Positions 7,047 to 14,670 of a stretch of 22,169 bases of DNA are shown one piece after another; position 1 is the first letter of the stretch, and every line of letters begins with the position of its first letter. The notes under the pieces were generated by a model. It was not told where the DNA came from, did not search any database, and saw only the letters and a list, made by a program, of their open reading frames with translations. This DNA comes from an uncultured Oscillospiraceae bacterium (GTDB lineage Bacteria > Bacillota > Clostridia > Oscillospirales > Acutalibacteraceae), in contig UREO01000011.1 of the NCBI GenBank assembly GCA_900546895.1, positions 1 through 22,169 of the forward strand. The letters are read 5' to 3'. Position numbers and translations under genes: made by a program.

Positions 7047-7147
7047 GGCATATTTTTGATAGAAGAAGTATTGCGCTTTCACCATATTTTATGCTTTTCA
7101 CGGACGCCTCTGAGGAAAATTATTTACTGTTTTCTGTATGAATATGA

Positions 7148-7208
7148 TATAATATCCCCAAAAGCTTTGACTCAACCGAAATAAACGGTTCCTCCGGCGG
7201 GCCGGAGG
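7148..7208 (+). promoter_or_regulatory. Probable exoA promoter and hairpin leader
   Basis: A perfect -10 TATAAT lies at 7148-7153; the -35 is poor (TTTACT at 7123-7128 with a 19-base spacer). The leader then holds two adjacent inverted repeats: AACCG-N7-CGGTT (7174-7190) and CCTCCGG-CGGG-CCGGAGG (7191-7208). The second arm of the latter contains GGAGG, the only good ribosome binding sequence for the ATG at 7221, so folding would hide it. Confidence 0.5.
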
Positions 7209-7220
7209 CGGAAATAAAAA

Positions 7221-8012
7221 ATGGGGGATGAAGGATTGAAGCTGATATCATGGAATGTCAACGGGCTTCGCGCCTGTTTGAACAAAGGCTTTACGGACTA
7301 TTTTCAGTCGGCCGACGCCGACGCCGTGTGCATTCAGGAAACGAAAATGCAGCCGGAGCAGGCGGAAATTGTTTTGCCGGGCTACCGGCAGTACTGGAAT
7401 TCCGCGGAAAAGAAGGGCTATTCCGGCACGGCTGTTTTTACCAGAATAGAACCTCTTTCCGTCGGTTATGATATCGACGACCCGGAGCATGTCGGCGAAG
7501 GGCGTTCCATCACGCTGGAATTTGAGGATTTTTACCTTGTAACAGTGTATACGCCCAATTCCCAGCGGGATCTGGTGCGCATTGAGTACCGGATGCGCTG
7601 GGAGGACGCCTTCCGCGCTTATCTGAAACAGCTCGACGCGAAAAAACCGGTCGTTGTGTGCGGGGACATGAATGTGGCGCACAATGAGATCGATCTGAAA
7701 AATCCAAAAACTAATGTCGGCAACGCGGGCTTTTCCTTTGAGGAACGCGAAAAGATGTCGGAACTGCTCGCCGCCGGGTTTACGGACACCTTCCGTTACC
7801 TGCACCCGGAGGAAACAGGCGCCTATACGTGGTGGTCATATATGTTTAAGGCAAGGGAGAAAAACGCGGGGTGGCGGATTGATTATTTTCTTGTGTCCGA
7901 CTCCATCCGTGACAGAATCGAGGCCAGCAACATACACCCGGAGGTGATGGGCAGCGACCATTGCCCGGTCGAGCTTATTTTGTCTATGAAAAATACACAG
8001 ACAGGAGAATAG
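7221..8012 (+). CDS. exoA: Exodeoxyribonuclease III / AP endonuclease
   Basis: Mg-dependent 3'-5' exonuclease and apurinic/apyrimidinic endonuclease of base-excision repair; 263 residues, as in the ExoA/Xth family. Catalytic motifs, numbered from the ATG: WNVNGLRA near 11, IQETK with metal ligand E40, VCGDMNVAH with D149 and N151, WRIDYFLVSD with D221, and GSDHCPVEL with the D246-H247 pair. The ATG at 7221 gives MGDEGLKLISWN. A TTG at 7236 would give the family's usual MKLISWN start, with GGGGG eight bases upstream, so the true start may be five codons later. The stop lies 3 bp before the next gene. Confidence 0.94.
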   Translation: MGDEGLKLISWNVNGLRACLNKGFTDYFQSADADAVCIQETKMQPEQAEIVLPGYRQYWNSAEKKGYSGTAVFTRIEPLSVGYDIDDPEHVGEGRSITLEFEDFYLVTVYTPNSQRDLVRIEYRMRWEDAFRAYLKQLDAKKPVVVCGDMNVAHNEIDLKNPKTNVGNAGFSFEEREKMSELLAAGFTDTFRYLHPEETGAYTWWSYMFKAREKNAGWRIDYFLVSDSIRDRIEASNIHPEVMGSDHCPVELILSMKNTQTGE

Positions 8013-8015
8013 AGG

Positions 8016-9620
8016 ATGCAACTGATATTTTACGGTGCGGACAAAGAGGTTACCGGAAGCTGCCACTGTTTACTTGTAAACGGGAAAAAGATTTTGGTCG
8101 ACTGCGGCCTGCAGCAGGGCGCCGATGAGGACGACAACCACAGGCTGCCTTTTTATGCGTCCCAGATCGATTATGTCATCGTAACGCACGCGCATATTGA
8201 CCACAGCGGACGGCTGCCTCTTCTGGTAAAAAACGGCTACGACGGGAAAATGTACGCGACCGGGGCGACCTGCAAACTGCTTTCCATCATGCTGCGCGAC
8301 AGCGCCCATATACAGGAGATGGACGCGATCAACGAGAACCGGAAGGGAAGGCGTGCCGGGCGCGAACCGAAGGAGCCGATTTACACCGTGGAGGACGCGC
8401 AGGAAACGCTGAACCGGCTGGTCCCGTTTTCCTACGGGGAAATGGTGGAGCTTTGCGAAGGGGTCCGGTTCCGCTTTACGGACGCCGGTCACCTGCTCGG
8501 CTCCGCGGCGGTGGAAATGTGGCTGACGGAGCACGGCGAAACGAAAAAAATCGTCTTTTCCGGGGACATCGGCAACAAAAACCAGCCGATCATCCGCGAC
8601 CCGCAGTATATCCGGGAAGCGGATTATGTGGTGATGGAATCGACCTACGGCGACCGCGATCATGAGAAGATGGACGACTATGTCCCGAAGCTCGCCGAGG
8701 TTTTCGATAAAACCCTTTCCGCCGGGGGCAACGTGGTCATCCCCAGCTTTGCGGTCGGCCGCACGCAGGAGCTGCTTTACTATATCCGTGAAATGAAGGA
8801 ACGCGGCCTTGTCAGAAGTAACCCAAATTTCCCGGTTTATGTGGACAGCCCGCTTGCGGCGGAAGCAACCAAAATCTACGGCGGCAATTTGGACGGTTAT
8901 GCCGACGATGCCGCCGTCAAGGTCATCAGGGCAGGATTTGAGCCGATTCGTTTTTCCAACCTGAATATCTGCGCCAGCGTGGAGGAATCCAAAGCGCTGA
9001 ATATGGACAACGTACCCAAGGTCATCATTTCCTCCAGCGGGATGTGCGAAGCCGGACGGATCCGCCACCACCTCAAGCACAATTTGTGGCGGCCGGAATG
9101 CGCGGTCGTGTTTGTGGGCTATCAGGCCAACGGTACCCTGGGCAGAATGCTGGTCGACGGGATCGATCAGGTGAAGCTTTTCGGCGAAGAAATCACGGTA
9201 CAGGCGCATATTTACAATTTTCGCGCGCTATCCGCGCACGCCGACCGGTCGGGCCTGATCCAGTGGATTCATGCGTTTGACCCCAAACCGAAGCGTGTGT
9301 TCGTGGTGCACGGGGAACTGCAGGTCAGCGAGATGTTCGGCGACACCCTGCGGCAGCTGGGCTACAACGCGATTGTCCCCAATTTTGAAGCCTCCTTTGA
9401 CCTGGCGGAAAACAGCATTTTGGAAGAGGGCGTCGCGCCGGAGCTGCGCGGAAAGCGCAGAGAGGATAGGGGAAAGAAATTCTCCGCTCCGTTTGCCCGT
9501 TTGGTGGAGGCCGGAAAACGGCTGATGCAGGTAATCCGGCGAAACGAAGGCGGTGCGAACAAGGACCTTGCCAAGTTTGCCGACCAGATCAACGCGCTGA
9601 GCGAGAAATGGAACCGGTAA
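8016..9620 (+). CDS. Beta-CASP metallo-beta-lactamase protein
   Basis: Metallo-beta-lactamase fold with a beta-CASP insert and an RMMBL C-terminal domain, a family of RNA-processing nucleases related to CPSF-73/Ysh1; 534 residues. Zinc motifs are THAHIDHSG (H58, H60, D62, H63), DAGHLLGSAA (H159) and FSGDIGN (D184). The beta-CASP region holds MESTYGDRDH, PSFAVGRTQE, SSSGMCEAGRIRHHL and RALSAHADRSG. It is distinct from RNase J, which is longer with a different C-terminus. The ATG is 3 bp after the exoA stop, with GGAGAATAGAGG spanning the junction, so the two are co-translated. Ribonuclease activity is inferred from the family; the substrate is unknown. Confidence 0.92.
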   Translation: MQLIFYGADKEVTGSCHCLLVNGKKILVDCGLQQGADEDDNHRLPFYASQIDYVIVTHAHIDHSGRLPLLVKNGYDGKMYATGATCKLLSIMLRDSAHIQEMDAINENRKGRRAGREPKEPIYTVEDAQETLNRLVPFSYGEMVELCEGVRFRFTDAGHLLGSAAVEMWLTEHGETKKIVFSGDIGNKNQPIIRDPQYIREADYVVMESTYGDRDHEKMDDYVPKLAEVFDKTLSAGGNVVIPSFAVGRTQELLYYIREMKERGLVRSNPNFPVYVDSPLAAEATKIYGGNLDGYADDAAVKVIRAGFEPIRFSNLNICASVEESKALNMDNVPKVIISSSGMCEAGRIRHHLKHNLWRPECAVVFVGYQANGTLGRMLVDGIDQVKLFGEEITVQAHIYNFRALSAHADRSGLIQWIHAFDPKPKRVFVVHGELQVSEMFGDTLRQLGYNAIVPNFEASFDLAENSILEEGVAPELRGKRREDRGKKFSAPFARLVEAGKRLMQVIRRNEGGANKDLAKFADQINALSEKWNR

Positions 9621-9644
9621 TCCGTTTTAACAGGACGATAAAAA

Positions 9645-9673
9645 TCCCCAGCCGACAGCAATGCCGGCTGGGA
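9645..9673 (-). terminator. Terminator between beta-CASP gene and mscL
   Basis: CCCCAGCCG pairs with CGGCTGGG around a loop of about 10 bases. On the minus strand the stem is followed by ATTTTTATC, so it best serves the activase-dehydratase-mscL unit, beginning about 26 bp after the mscL stop. It may also stop the convergent beta-CASP transcript, though the T-run on that side is weak. Confidence 0.8.
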
Positions 9674-9698
9674 ATATGTTTTACGCGGTATTTTTCTG

Positions 9699-10106
9699 TC
9701 AGTTTTCCTTTTTCAGCAGATCGCGGATTTCCGTCAACAGTGCTTCTTCCCGGCTGATTTCCGGGGCGGCGGGCGGGGTCTCTTCCTTTTTCCGTTTCAG
9801 GCGGTTGGATGCCTTAATGACAAGGAAAATGGAAAAAGCGACAGCGATGAAATCCAACACCGTCTGCAGGAAATTTCCGTAAGTAATGATAATCGGTTTG
9901 GGACTTCCCATTGCCGCGGGAATGGTCACCGCCAAAGCCGTCAAATTGATTCTGCCGGTAATCAGCGAAAGCACGGGCATAATGATGTCGGCAACCAGTG
10001 AGGACACAATTTTTCCGAACGCAGCGCCTATGACAACGCCGACCGCCATATCCATGACGTTTCCGCGCATGGCAAATTCCTTAAATTCACTGACCAATTT
10101 TTTCAT
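9699..10106 (-). CDS. mscL: Large-conductance mechanosensitive channel
   Basis: Homopentameric membrane channel that opens under membrane tension to release solutes during osmotic downshock. The 135 residues fall in the family range. The N-terminal amphipathic helix and first membrane helix read EFAMRGNVMDMAVGVVIGAAFG, with the typical RGNVxDxAVGVVIG signature, then a periplasmic loop and a second helix near VLDFIAVAFSIFLVI. The cytoplasmic helix is charged and ends in EEALLTEIRDLLKKEN. Its ATG overlaps the stop of the preceding dehydratase-like gene as ATGA, with GGAGAAAAGATC upstream, so it is translated with that gene. This is an unexpected partner for an osmotic valve. Confidence 0.97.
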   Translation of the reverse strand: MKKLVSEFKEFAMRGNVMDMAVGVVIGAAFGKIVSSLVADIIMPVLSLITGRINLTALAVTIPAAMGSPKPIIITYGNFLQTVLDFIAVAFSIFLVIKASNRLKRKKEETPPAAPEISREEALLTEIRDLLKKEN

Positions 10107-11401
10107 GATCTTTTCTCCGTCTCTTTATTCGTTTGTGCGGAAAGCTTCTCTCTGGCAACGGCCAGCATCAGCTTGATCCGGTTTTCCTGATTGACACGCG
10201 TCGCGCTCGGGTCATAATCGATGGGGACAATATTGGACCGCTCGTCCACCGCTTTAATGCGGTGAATCATGCCTTTGCCGCAGATGTGGTTCGGCAGGCA
10301 GCCGAACGGCTGTGTGCACACGATATTCTCATAGCCCTGTTCGACCAGCTCCAGCATTTCCGCGGTCAGAAGCCAGCCTTCGCCCATCTTGTTGCCGTAG
10401 CCGATGACGTTCTTCACCAAACTTTTCGTGTGGGCGTAAGGCTCCGGCGCCAAAAAGCGGGGCTCGGTTTTCACCGCGCGGATCAGGATGTCCTGCATTT
10501 TCAGCAGATAGTCCATCAATGCCTTGACGACCACGTATTTTGCCTTGTTCCCGCCGTACAGCTTGATATCCTCCAGCCGGTTGTCGACCTTGAAAAGGCC
10601 GAAATTCAGGATGCCCGGCACGTTTACCTCACAATCCTGTCCCACCAGAAAATTCTCCAGATGATTGTTGCCCAGCGCGGAGTATTTCACATAGATTTCC
10701 CCGACAATGCCGACCTTGATTTTCGGCCTGCGGTCGATTTCAATCTGTGCGAAATCATGAACGATTTGATGGAGGTTTTCTTTCAGCTGTTTCAGCGAAA
10801 GACCCTGCCCGTGATTGAACTGCTCCGTCAGGGCATCCGTCCATTTTTTGACCATCCGGTTGCTTTCGCCGGGGATCGTTTCATATGCCTTTGTCTGGTT
10901 GTCCAGCTGCATCAGCGCGTCGCCGTAGACAAGCCCCGCGATAAATTTCCGCAGCATCGGCAGAGTCAGCGTAAATCCGGGGTTGCTTTCCAGTCCGGAC
11001 ATATTGAGCGAAACAACCGGAACCCGTTCCAGCCCGGCCTTTTTCAGCGCCTTGCGCAAAAGGTGGATATAGTTGGACGCACGGCAGCCGCCGCCCGTCT
11101 GGGTAATAATCAGCGCGGTGCGGTCAAGGTCATATTTCCCCGAGTGGAGTGCGTCGATAAACTGGCCGATGACCAGTAAAGCGGGGTAGCAAGTGTCGTT
11201 ATGGACATATTTCAGGCCTTCCTGCACAACGTTCGGTCCGTCGTTCGTCAAAAGCTCCACATGGTATCCGCAGTTGTTCAACACGTTTACAATCAGTTGA
11301 AAATGGATGGGGGCCATCATGGGGCAGAGGATGGTATATTCCTTTTTCATTTCTTTCGTGAAAAGCAAGCGCCCGTCCTTGCTGAATTTCAGTTCCGCCA
11401 A
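10103..11401 (-). CDS. 2-hydroxyacyl-CoA dehydratase-like protein
   Basis: 432-residue protein resembling the C-terminal third of the very long CoA-activase/dehydratase proteins of Clostridia (HgdB/C-like). Seen: YTILCPMMAPIHFQLI near the N-terminus, conserved cysteine contexts HNDTCYPALLVIGQ (C71) and TQTGGGCRASNY (C106), and QPFGCLPNHICGKGM near the C-terminus, which suggest an iron-sulfur cluster. The start is TTG at 11401, giving MAELKFSKDG, chosen because GAGGTGAT (11405-11412) lies at ideal spacing. The frame continues unbroken from the upstream activase, separated only by its TGA and three codons, so the two form one polypeptide in two pieces. The actual substrate is unknown; these proteins are often conserved without a pathway assignment. 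Confidence 0.85.
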   Translation of the reverse strand: MAELKFSKDGRLLFTKEMKKEYTILCPMMAPIHFQLIVNVLNNCGYHVELLTNDGPNVVQEGLKYVHNDTCYPALLVIGQFIDALHSGKYDLDRTALIITQTGGGCRASNYIHLLRKALKKAGLERVPVVSLNMSGLESNPGFTLTLPMLRKFIAGLVYGDALMQLDNQTKAYETIPGESNRMVKKWTDALTEQFNHGQGLSLKQLKENLHQIVHDFAQIEIDRRPKIKVGIVGEIYVKYSALGNNHLENFLVGQDCEVNVPGILNFGLFKVDNRLEDIKLYGGNKAKYVVVKALMDYLLKMQDILIRAVKTEPRFLAPEPYAHTKSLVKNVIGYGNKMGEGWLLTAEMLELVEQGYENIVCTQPFGCLPNHICGKGMIHRIKAVDERSNIVPIDYDPSATRVNQENRIKLMLAVAREKLSAQTNKETEKRS

Positions 11402-11404
11402 AGA

Positions 11405-11412
11405 ATCACCTC
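11405..11412 (-). promoter_or_regulatory. Ribosome binding site overlapping activase stop
   Basis: GAGGTGAT, an eight-base match to the anti-Shine-Dalgarno complement AGGAGGTGAT, includes the last two bases of the TGA that ends the activase. It lies 3 bases before the TTG at 11401 (5-6 from its GAGG core). It supports re-initiation rather than a random nonsense mutation. Confidence 0.75.
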
Positions 11413-14305
11413 ATTTCTCCAGAGCGGCAAAGAGGCTGCGCAGCCTGATCTTTACCGCGCCGAGATTTGTAATTTCGTCAATTTTGATCTGTGTGTAAAT
11501 TTTGCCGTTCGCTTCCAGAATGCTGCGCACCTCGTCGGTGGTAATGGCGTCTACGCCACAGCCGAACGAAACGAGCTGGACAAGATTCATGTCTGGCTTG
11601 TCGCCGATGTATTCGGCGGCCGCGTACAGCCTTGCGTGATAGGTCCACTGGTTCAGAACCGTGGTATGGAAGCGCTTTACCTTAGCGCTCAGCACGTCTT
11701 CCGAAATGACCGCCGCACCCAGGCTGACGATCAGCTTGTCGATGCCGTGGTTGATTTCCGGGTCAAGATGGTAAGGCCTTCCGCTTAGGACGATGATCGG
11801 CTTTTGCTGCTTCTGCGCTTCGGCAATGATCCGGTCGCCCTTTTCATGTACCTTCGCGAAATAGCCGTCGTATTCGCTGTACGCTTCTTTTGCCGCTTCT
11901 TTTACCTCGGAAAGGGAAATATCGTCAAAATATTCGGAAAGAATCCCATGCATCTTTTTCGGAAAGTCGCGTTTTCTGTGAATTCCCACATAGTCGTGGA
12001 GAAAACGGAAGCCTTCCGGCATGCTCATGTTTGCGGAAATAACCTCCGGATAATACGCGACAACGGGGCAGTTGTAGTGATTGTCGCCCAGACCCTCGTC
12101 AAAATTATACGACATGCAGGGATAAAAAATATTTTTAACGCCTTCGTCGATCAAAGCCTGCACATGCCCGTGCATCAGCTTTGCGGGGAAACACACCGTA
12201 TCGGAAGGAATGGTGCTCTGTCCCTCTATGTAAAGCTCCCGGCTGGAAAGGGGAGAAAGCGTTACCTCAAAGCCGAGCTTGGTAAAGAAGGTGTGCCAGA
12301 AGGGGAGCAGTTCATAAAGATTCAGACCCATCGGAATCCCGATCTTTCCCCTTTTGCCCGCTACGGGTTGGTAGGAGCGCAGCAGGCCGAGCTTATAGGC
12401 GTACATGTTGAGCTCATCCCCCGACGCGCGCTTCGTCACCGGCTTTTCGCAGCGGTTGCCGCCGATAAAGCGGCGGTTGCCGCCGAAAATGTTGATGGTC
12501 AGCCGGCAGTGGTTGTTGCACAGCCCGCAGGAGGTAACCCTGACGTCGTGCTGGAAGTTTTCCAGTTCCTCCCTGCCAATGATCGCGCTCTGCCCCTTTG
12601 AATGTGCTCTGGCGTAGATTCCTGCGCCGTAAGCGCCCATCAGGCCGGAAATATCCGGGCGGGAAACGTTGACGCCCAGCTCGTTTTCAAACACGCGCAG
12701 CACCGCGTCGTTCAGAAAGGTGCCGCCCTGTACCACAATGTTTCGGCCCAGCTCCTCTGCGGAAGCTGCGCGGATGACCTTGTAGATTGCGTTTTTCACT
12801 ACGCTGACGGAAAGTCCGGCGGAAATGTCCTCGGTGGTTGCTCCGTCCTTCTGGGCCTGCTTGACCTGCGAGTTCATGAACACGGTGCAGCGGGAACCCA
12901 AATCCACCGGATGCTTCGCAAACAGGCCCAGCTTTGCGAAATCCTCTATCTCATAGCCGAGCGTGTTGGCAAAGGTCTGTAAAAAAGAACCGCAGCCGGA
13001 AGAGCAGGCTTCGTTCAGAAAGATGTTGTCGATTGCTCCATTGCGGATTTTAAAGCATTTCATATCCTGCCCGCCGATGTCAATGACAAAATCGACGTTG
13101 GGCAGAAAACATTTGGCAGCCGTAAAGTGCGCCACCGTTTCCACGATGCCGAAGTCAATATTGAAGGCATTTTTTAAAAGCTCCTCGCCGTAGCCCGTCA
13201 CGGCGCCCGCGGCGATCCGGATTTTCGGGAAGCGGTCGGAAAGGCTGAGCAGGTATTCCCGGATGATCGGCACCGGGTTGCCCGAATTGCTGCGGTAAAT
13301 GGAATCCAGCACCTCGCCGTCCTCGCCAAGCAAAACGGCTTTTACCGTGGTGGAACCCGCGTCGATCCCCAGGTAGGCGTCGCCCGTGTAGGTTTCCGCG
13401 CTTCCGCGCGGCGCTTTGCATTCGGCATGGCGGCGGGTAAAGGCGTCGTAATCCGCCTGTGTTTCAAACAGCGGGGGAATGGAAAGAAAGTTCGCCGTAT
13501 TGCCGTAGGCGGCGATGCTTTCCAGAGCGGTTTCCAGGTCGATTTCGGTGTCGCTGCTCAGCGCCGCTCCCAGCGCTACATAATAAAGGGAATTTTCGGG
13601 GCATACGCCCTGCGTTTTCAGCGCCTGGTCAAAGCTTGCGCGCAGCTGCGGTAAAAAGGTGAGCGGTCCGCCCAGATAAATCACCTTTCCGGCGATTTTC
13701 CGGCCCTGTGCCAGCCCCGCGATCGTCTGGTTCGCTACGGCGGCGAAGATGCTCGCCGAAATGTCGCTTTTGCGCGCGCCCTGATTCAGCAGGGGTTGCA
13801 CGTCCGACTTTGCGAACACGCCGCAGCGAGAGGCAATGGTATATATTTTTTCGTACTTCTCCGCCAGCCGATCCATTTCGTCCAGCGAGATATTTAAAAG
13901 AGTCGCCATCTGGTCAATAAAAGCGCCGGTTCCTCCGGCGCAGGAGCCGTTCATGCGGACCTCCATGCCGCCGGATAAAAACAGCATTTTCGCGTCCTCT
14001 CCGCCGAGCTCGATAATGACGTCCGCGTCGGGAATCAGCTTTCCGGTCGCCACGCGGGTGGCGTAAACCTCCTGAATAAACGGCAGCTTGCAGGACTGGG
14101 AAATCCCCATTCCGGCGGAACCGGAAACCGTAAGCCGGGCCTTCGCGCCTTTGAGATACTCGTGACTGATTCTTGTGAGAAGCTCCGACATTTTTTGCGT
14201 GATTTGGGAAAAATGCCTCTCATAAGATTGATATATGATTTGATTGCCGTCGTCCAGCACCACGCATTTGATCGTGGTGGAGCCGACATCTAAACCGATT
14301 TTCAT
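11411..14305 (-). CDS. Acyl-CoA dehydratase activase, double ATPase
   Basis: 964 residues with two tandem BadF/BadG/BcrA/BcrD (HgdC-type) ATPase domains and a DUF2229 region. Domain 1 (about 1-250) has GLDVGSTTIK, SCAGGTGAF (C122) and SRCGVF (C161). Domain 2 (about 311-565) has GIDAGSTTVK, the ACSSGCGSF cysteines (C434, C438) and SRCTVF (C473). A cysteine group CGLCNNHC (593-600) follows, then DUF2229 from about 650 with IPMGLNLYELLPFW and CFPAKLMHGHV. HgdC-type activases use ATP to inject an electron, through an interdomain [4Fe-4S] cluster, into 2-hydroxyacyl-CoA dehydratases; the same chemistry is inferred here. Related proteins of about 1400 residues carry the next gene's product as their C-terminus. 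It is first in a unit with that gene and mscL, and its promoter (14354-14383) is oxygen-independent sigma-A type. Confidence 0.88.
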   Translation of the reverse strand: MKIGLDVGSTTIKCVVLDDGNQIIYQSYERHFSQITQKMSELLTRISHEYLKGAKARLTVSGSAGMGISQSCKLPFIQEVYATRVATGKLIPDADVIIELGGEDAKMLFLSGGMEVRMNGSCAGGTGAFIDQMATLLNISLDEMDRLAEKYEKIYTIASRCGVFAKSDVQPLLNQGARKSDISASIFAAVANQTIAGLAQGRKIAGKVIYLGGPLTFLPQLRASFDQALKTQGVCPENSLYYVALGAALSSDTEIDLETALESIAAYGNTANFLSIPPLFETQADYDAFTRRHAECKAPRGSAETYTGDAYLGIDAGSTTVKAVLLGEDGEVLDSIYRSNSGNPVPIIREYLLSLSDRFPKIRIAAGAVTGYGEELLKNAFNIDFGIVETVAHFTAAKCFLPNVDFVIDIGGQDMKCFKIRNGAIDNIFLNEACSSGCGSFLQTFANTLGYEIEDFAKLGLFAKHPVDLGSRCTVFMNSQVKQAQKDGATTEDISAGLSVSVVKNAIYKVIRAASAEELGRNIVVQGGTFLNDAVLRVFENELGVNVSRPDISGLMGAYGAGIYARAHSKGQSAIIGREELENFQHDVRVTSCGLCNNHCRLTINIFGGNRRFIGGNRCEKPVTKRASGDELNMYAYKLGLLRSYQPVAGKRGKIGIPMGLNLYELLPFWHTFFTKLGFEVTLSPLSSRELYIEGQSTIPSDTVCFPAKLMHGHVQALIDEGVKNIFYPCMSYNFDEGLGDNHYNCPVVAYYPEVISANMSMPEGFRFLHDYVGIHRKRDFPKKMHGILSEYFDDISLSEVKEAAKEAYSEYDGYFAKVHEKGDRIIAEAQKQQKPIIVLSGRPYHLDPEINHGIDKLIVSLGAAVISEDVLSAKVKRFHTTVLNQWTYHARLYAAAEYIGDKPDMNLVQLVSFGCGVDAITTDEVRSILEANGKIYTQIKIDEITNLGAVKIRLRSLFAALEK

Positions 14306-14323
14306 AAAATGCCACCGTTTCTG

Positions 14324-14356
14324 ATTATATTATTCCATGAACGTTAATAATATATT
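14324..14356. promoter_or_regulatory. Operator-like dyad in activase promoter
   Basis: Arms ATTATATTATT (14324-14334) and AATAATATATT (14346-14356) are inverted with 10 of 11 matches around 11 bases. The right arm overlaps the -10 hexamer of the activase promoter (14354-14359), the usual position for a repressor site. The AT-rich composition means some symmetry could arise by chance. Confidence 0.45.
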
Positions 14357-14383
14357 CTAGCCTAAAATAGTCCACATTGTCAA
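14354..14383 (-). promoter_or_regulatory. Sigma-A promoter for the activase unit
   Basis: On the minus strand, a consensus -35 TTGACA (14383-14378) and -10 TAGAAT (14359-14354) are separated by 18 bases. The activase ATG at 14305 lies about 48 bases downstream, with GGTGG as a modest ribosome binding site. Confidence 0.75.
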
Positions 14384-14598
14384 GCGACAGACTTGATGAA
14401 TCTTTGGGGGTCCAGTGCCCTTCCATCAGTGAAAATTTTCATTTCTCACGTGGCGGCGCACGGATTTCGACAGGTTTGCTCTTCCCACCGGCGGGACTGT
14501 ATGGTACAATCATTATAAATTGAGTGCTAAATATTGTTATTCCTGAAATTAGATGATAAACGATATTTTACAAACGTTTAAAGCAGGCTTAACATTGT
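14384..14598. other. Non-coding region between divergent units
   Basis: Together with its flanks this is the longest gene-free stretch (14306-14670). It holds the 12-base perfect palindrome TGAAAATTTTCA at 14430-14441, and TACAAT (14505-14510) and TATAAA (14514-14519) hexamers without a good -35. A TTAACA-15-TATAAT pair at 14589-14615 is the best plus-strand promoter candidate but has a short spacer. I see no small gene. Confidence 0.4.
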
Positions 14599-14646
14599 GT
14601 CCGGACCTTTATAATACGGCCGGACGGAAAAACCGGATCGTTTTTT
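14599..14646 (+). promoter_or_regulatory. Terminator-like leader with competing hairpins
   Basis: ACGGCCGG (14616-14623) can pair with CCGGATCGT (14633-14641, one bulge), followed by a run of six T (14641-14646), the form of an intrinsic terminator. An alternative pairing, GTCCGG (14599-14604) with CCGGAC (14620-14625), uses the same left arm and would prevent it. This terminator/antiterminator geometry upstream of the flavodoxin-like gene suggests attenuation, if transcription starts upstream of 14599. No known riboswitch core was recognised. Confidence 0.4.
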
Positions 14647-14670
14647 GTTCTTGTGAAAGGGGTGGTCGGC

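Noticed and set aside
8070..9209. Long antisense open frame (379 codons) opposite the beta-CASP gene
   Set aside because: It mirrors a well-supported gene; the translation is rich in His, Arg and Val with no domain, as expected of an antisense shadow in GC-rich codons. The same holds for 1612-2667, 4769-5737, 10133-11179, 17957-19132, 19747-21060 and 21133-22017.
11411..11413. TGA between activase and dehydratase-like gene as a selenocysteine codon
   Set aside because: It follows a non-redox context (AALEK) and is embedded in a ribosome binding site with a start codon right behind; no selenocysteine insertion hairpin was evident.
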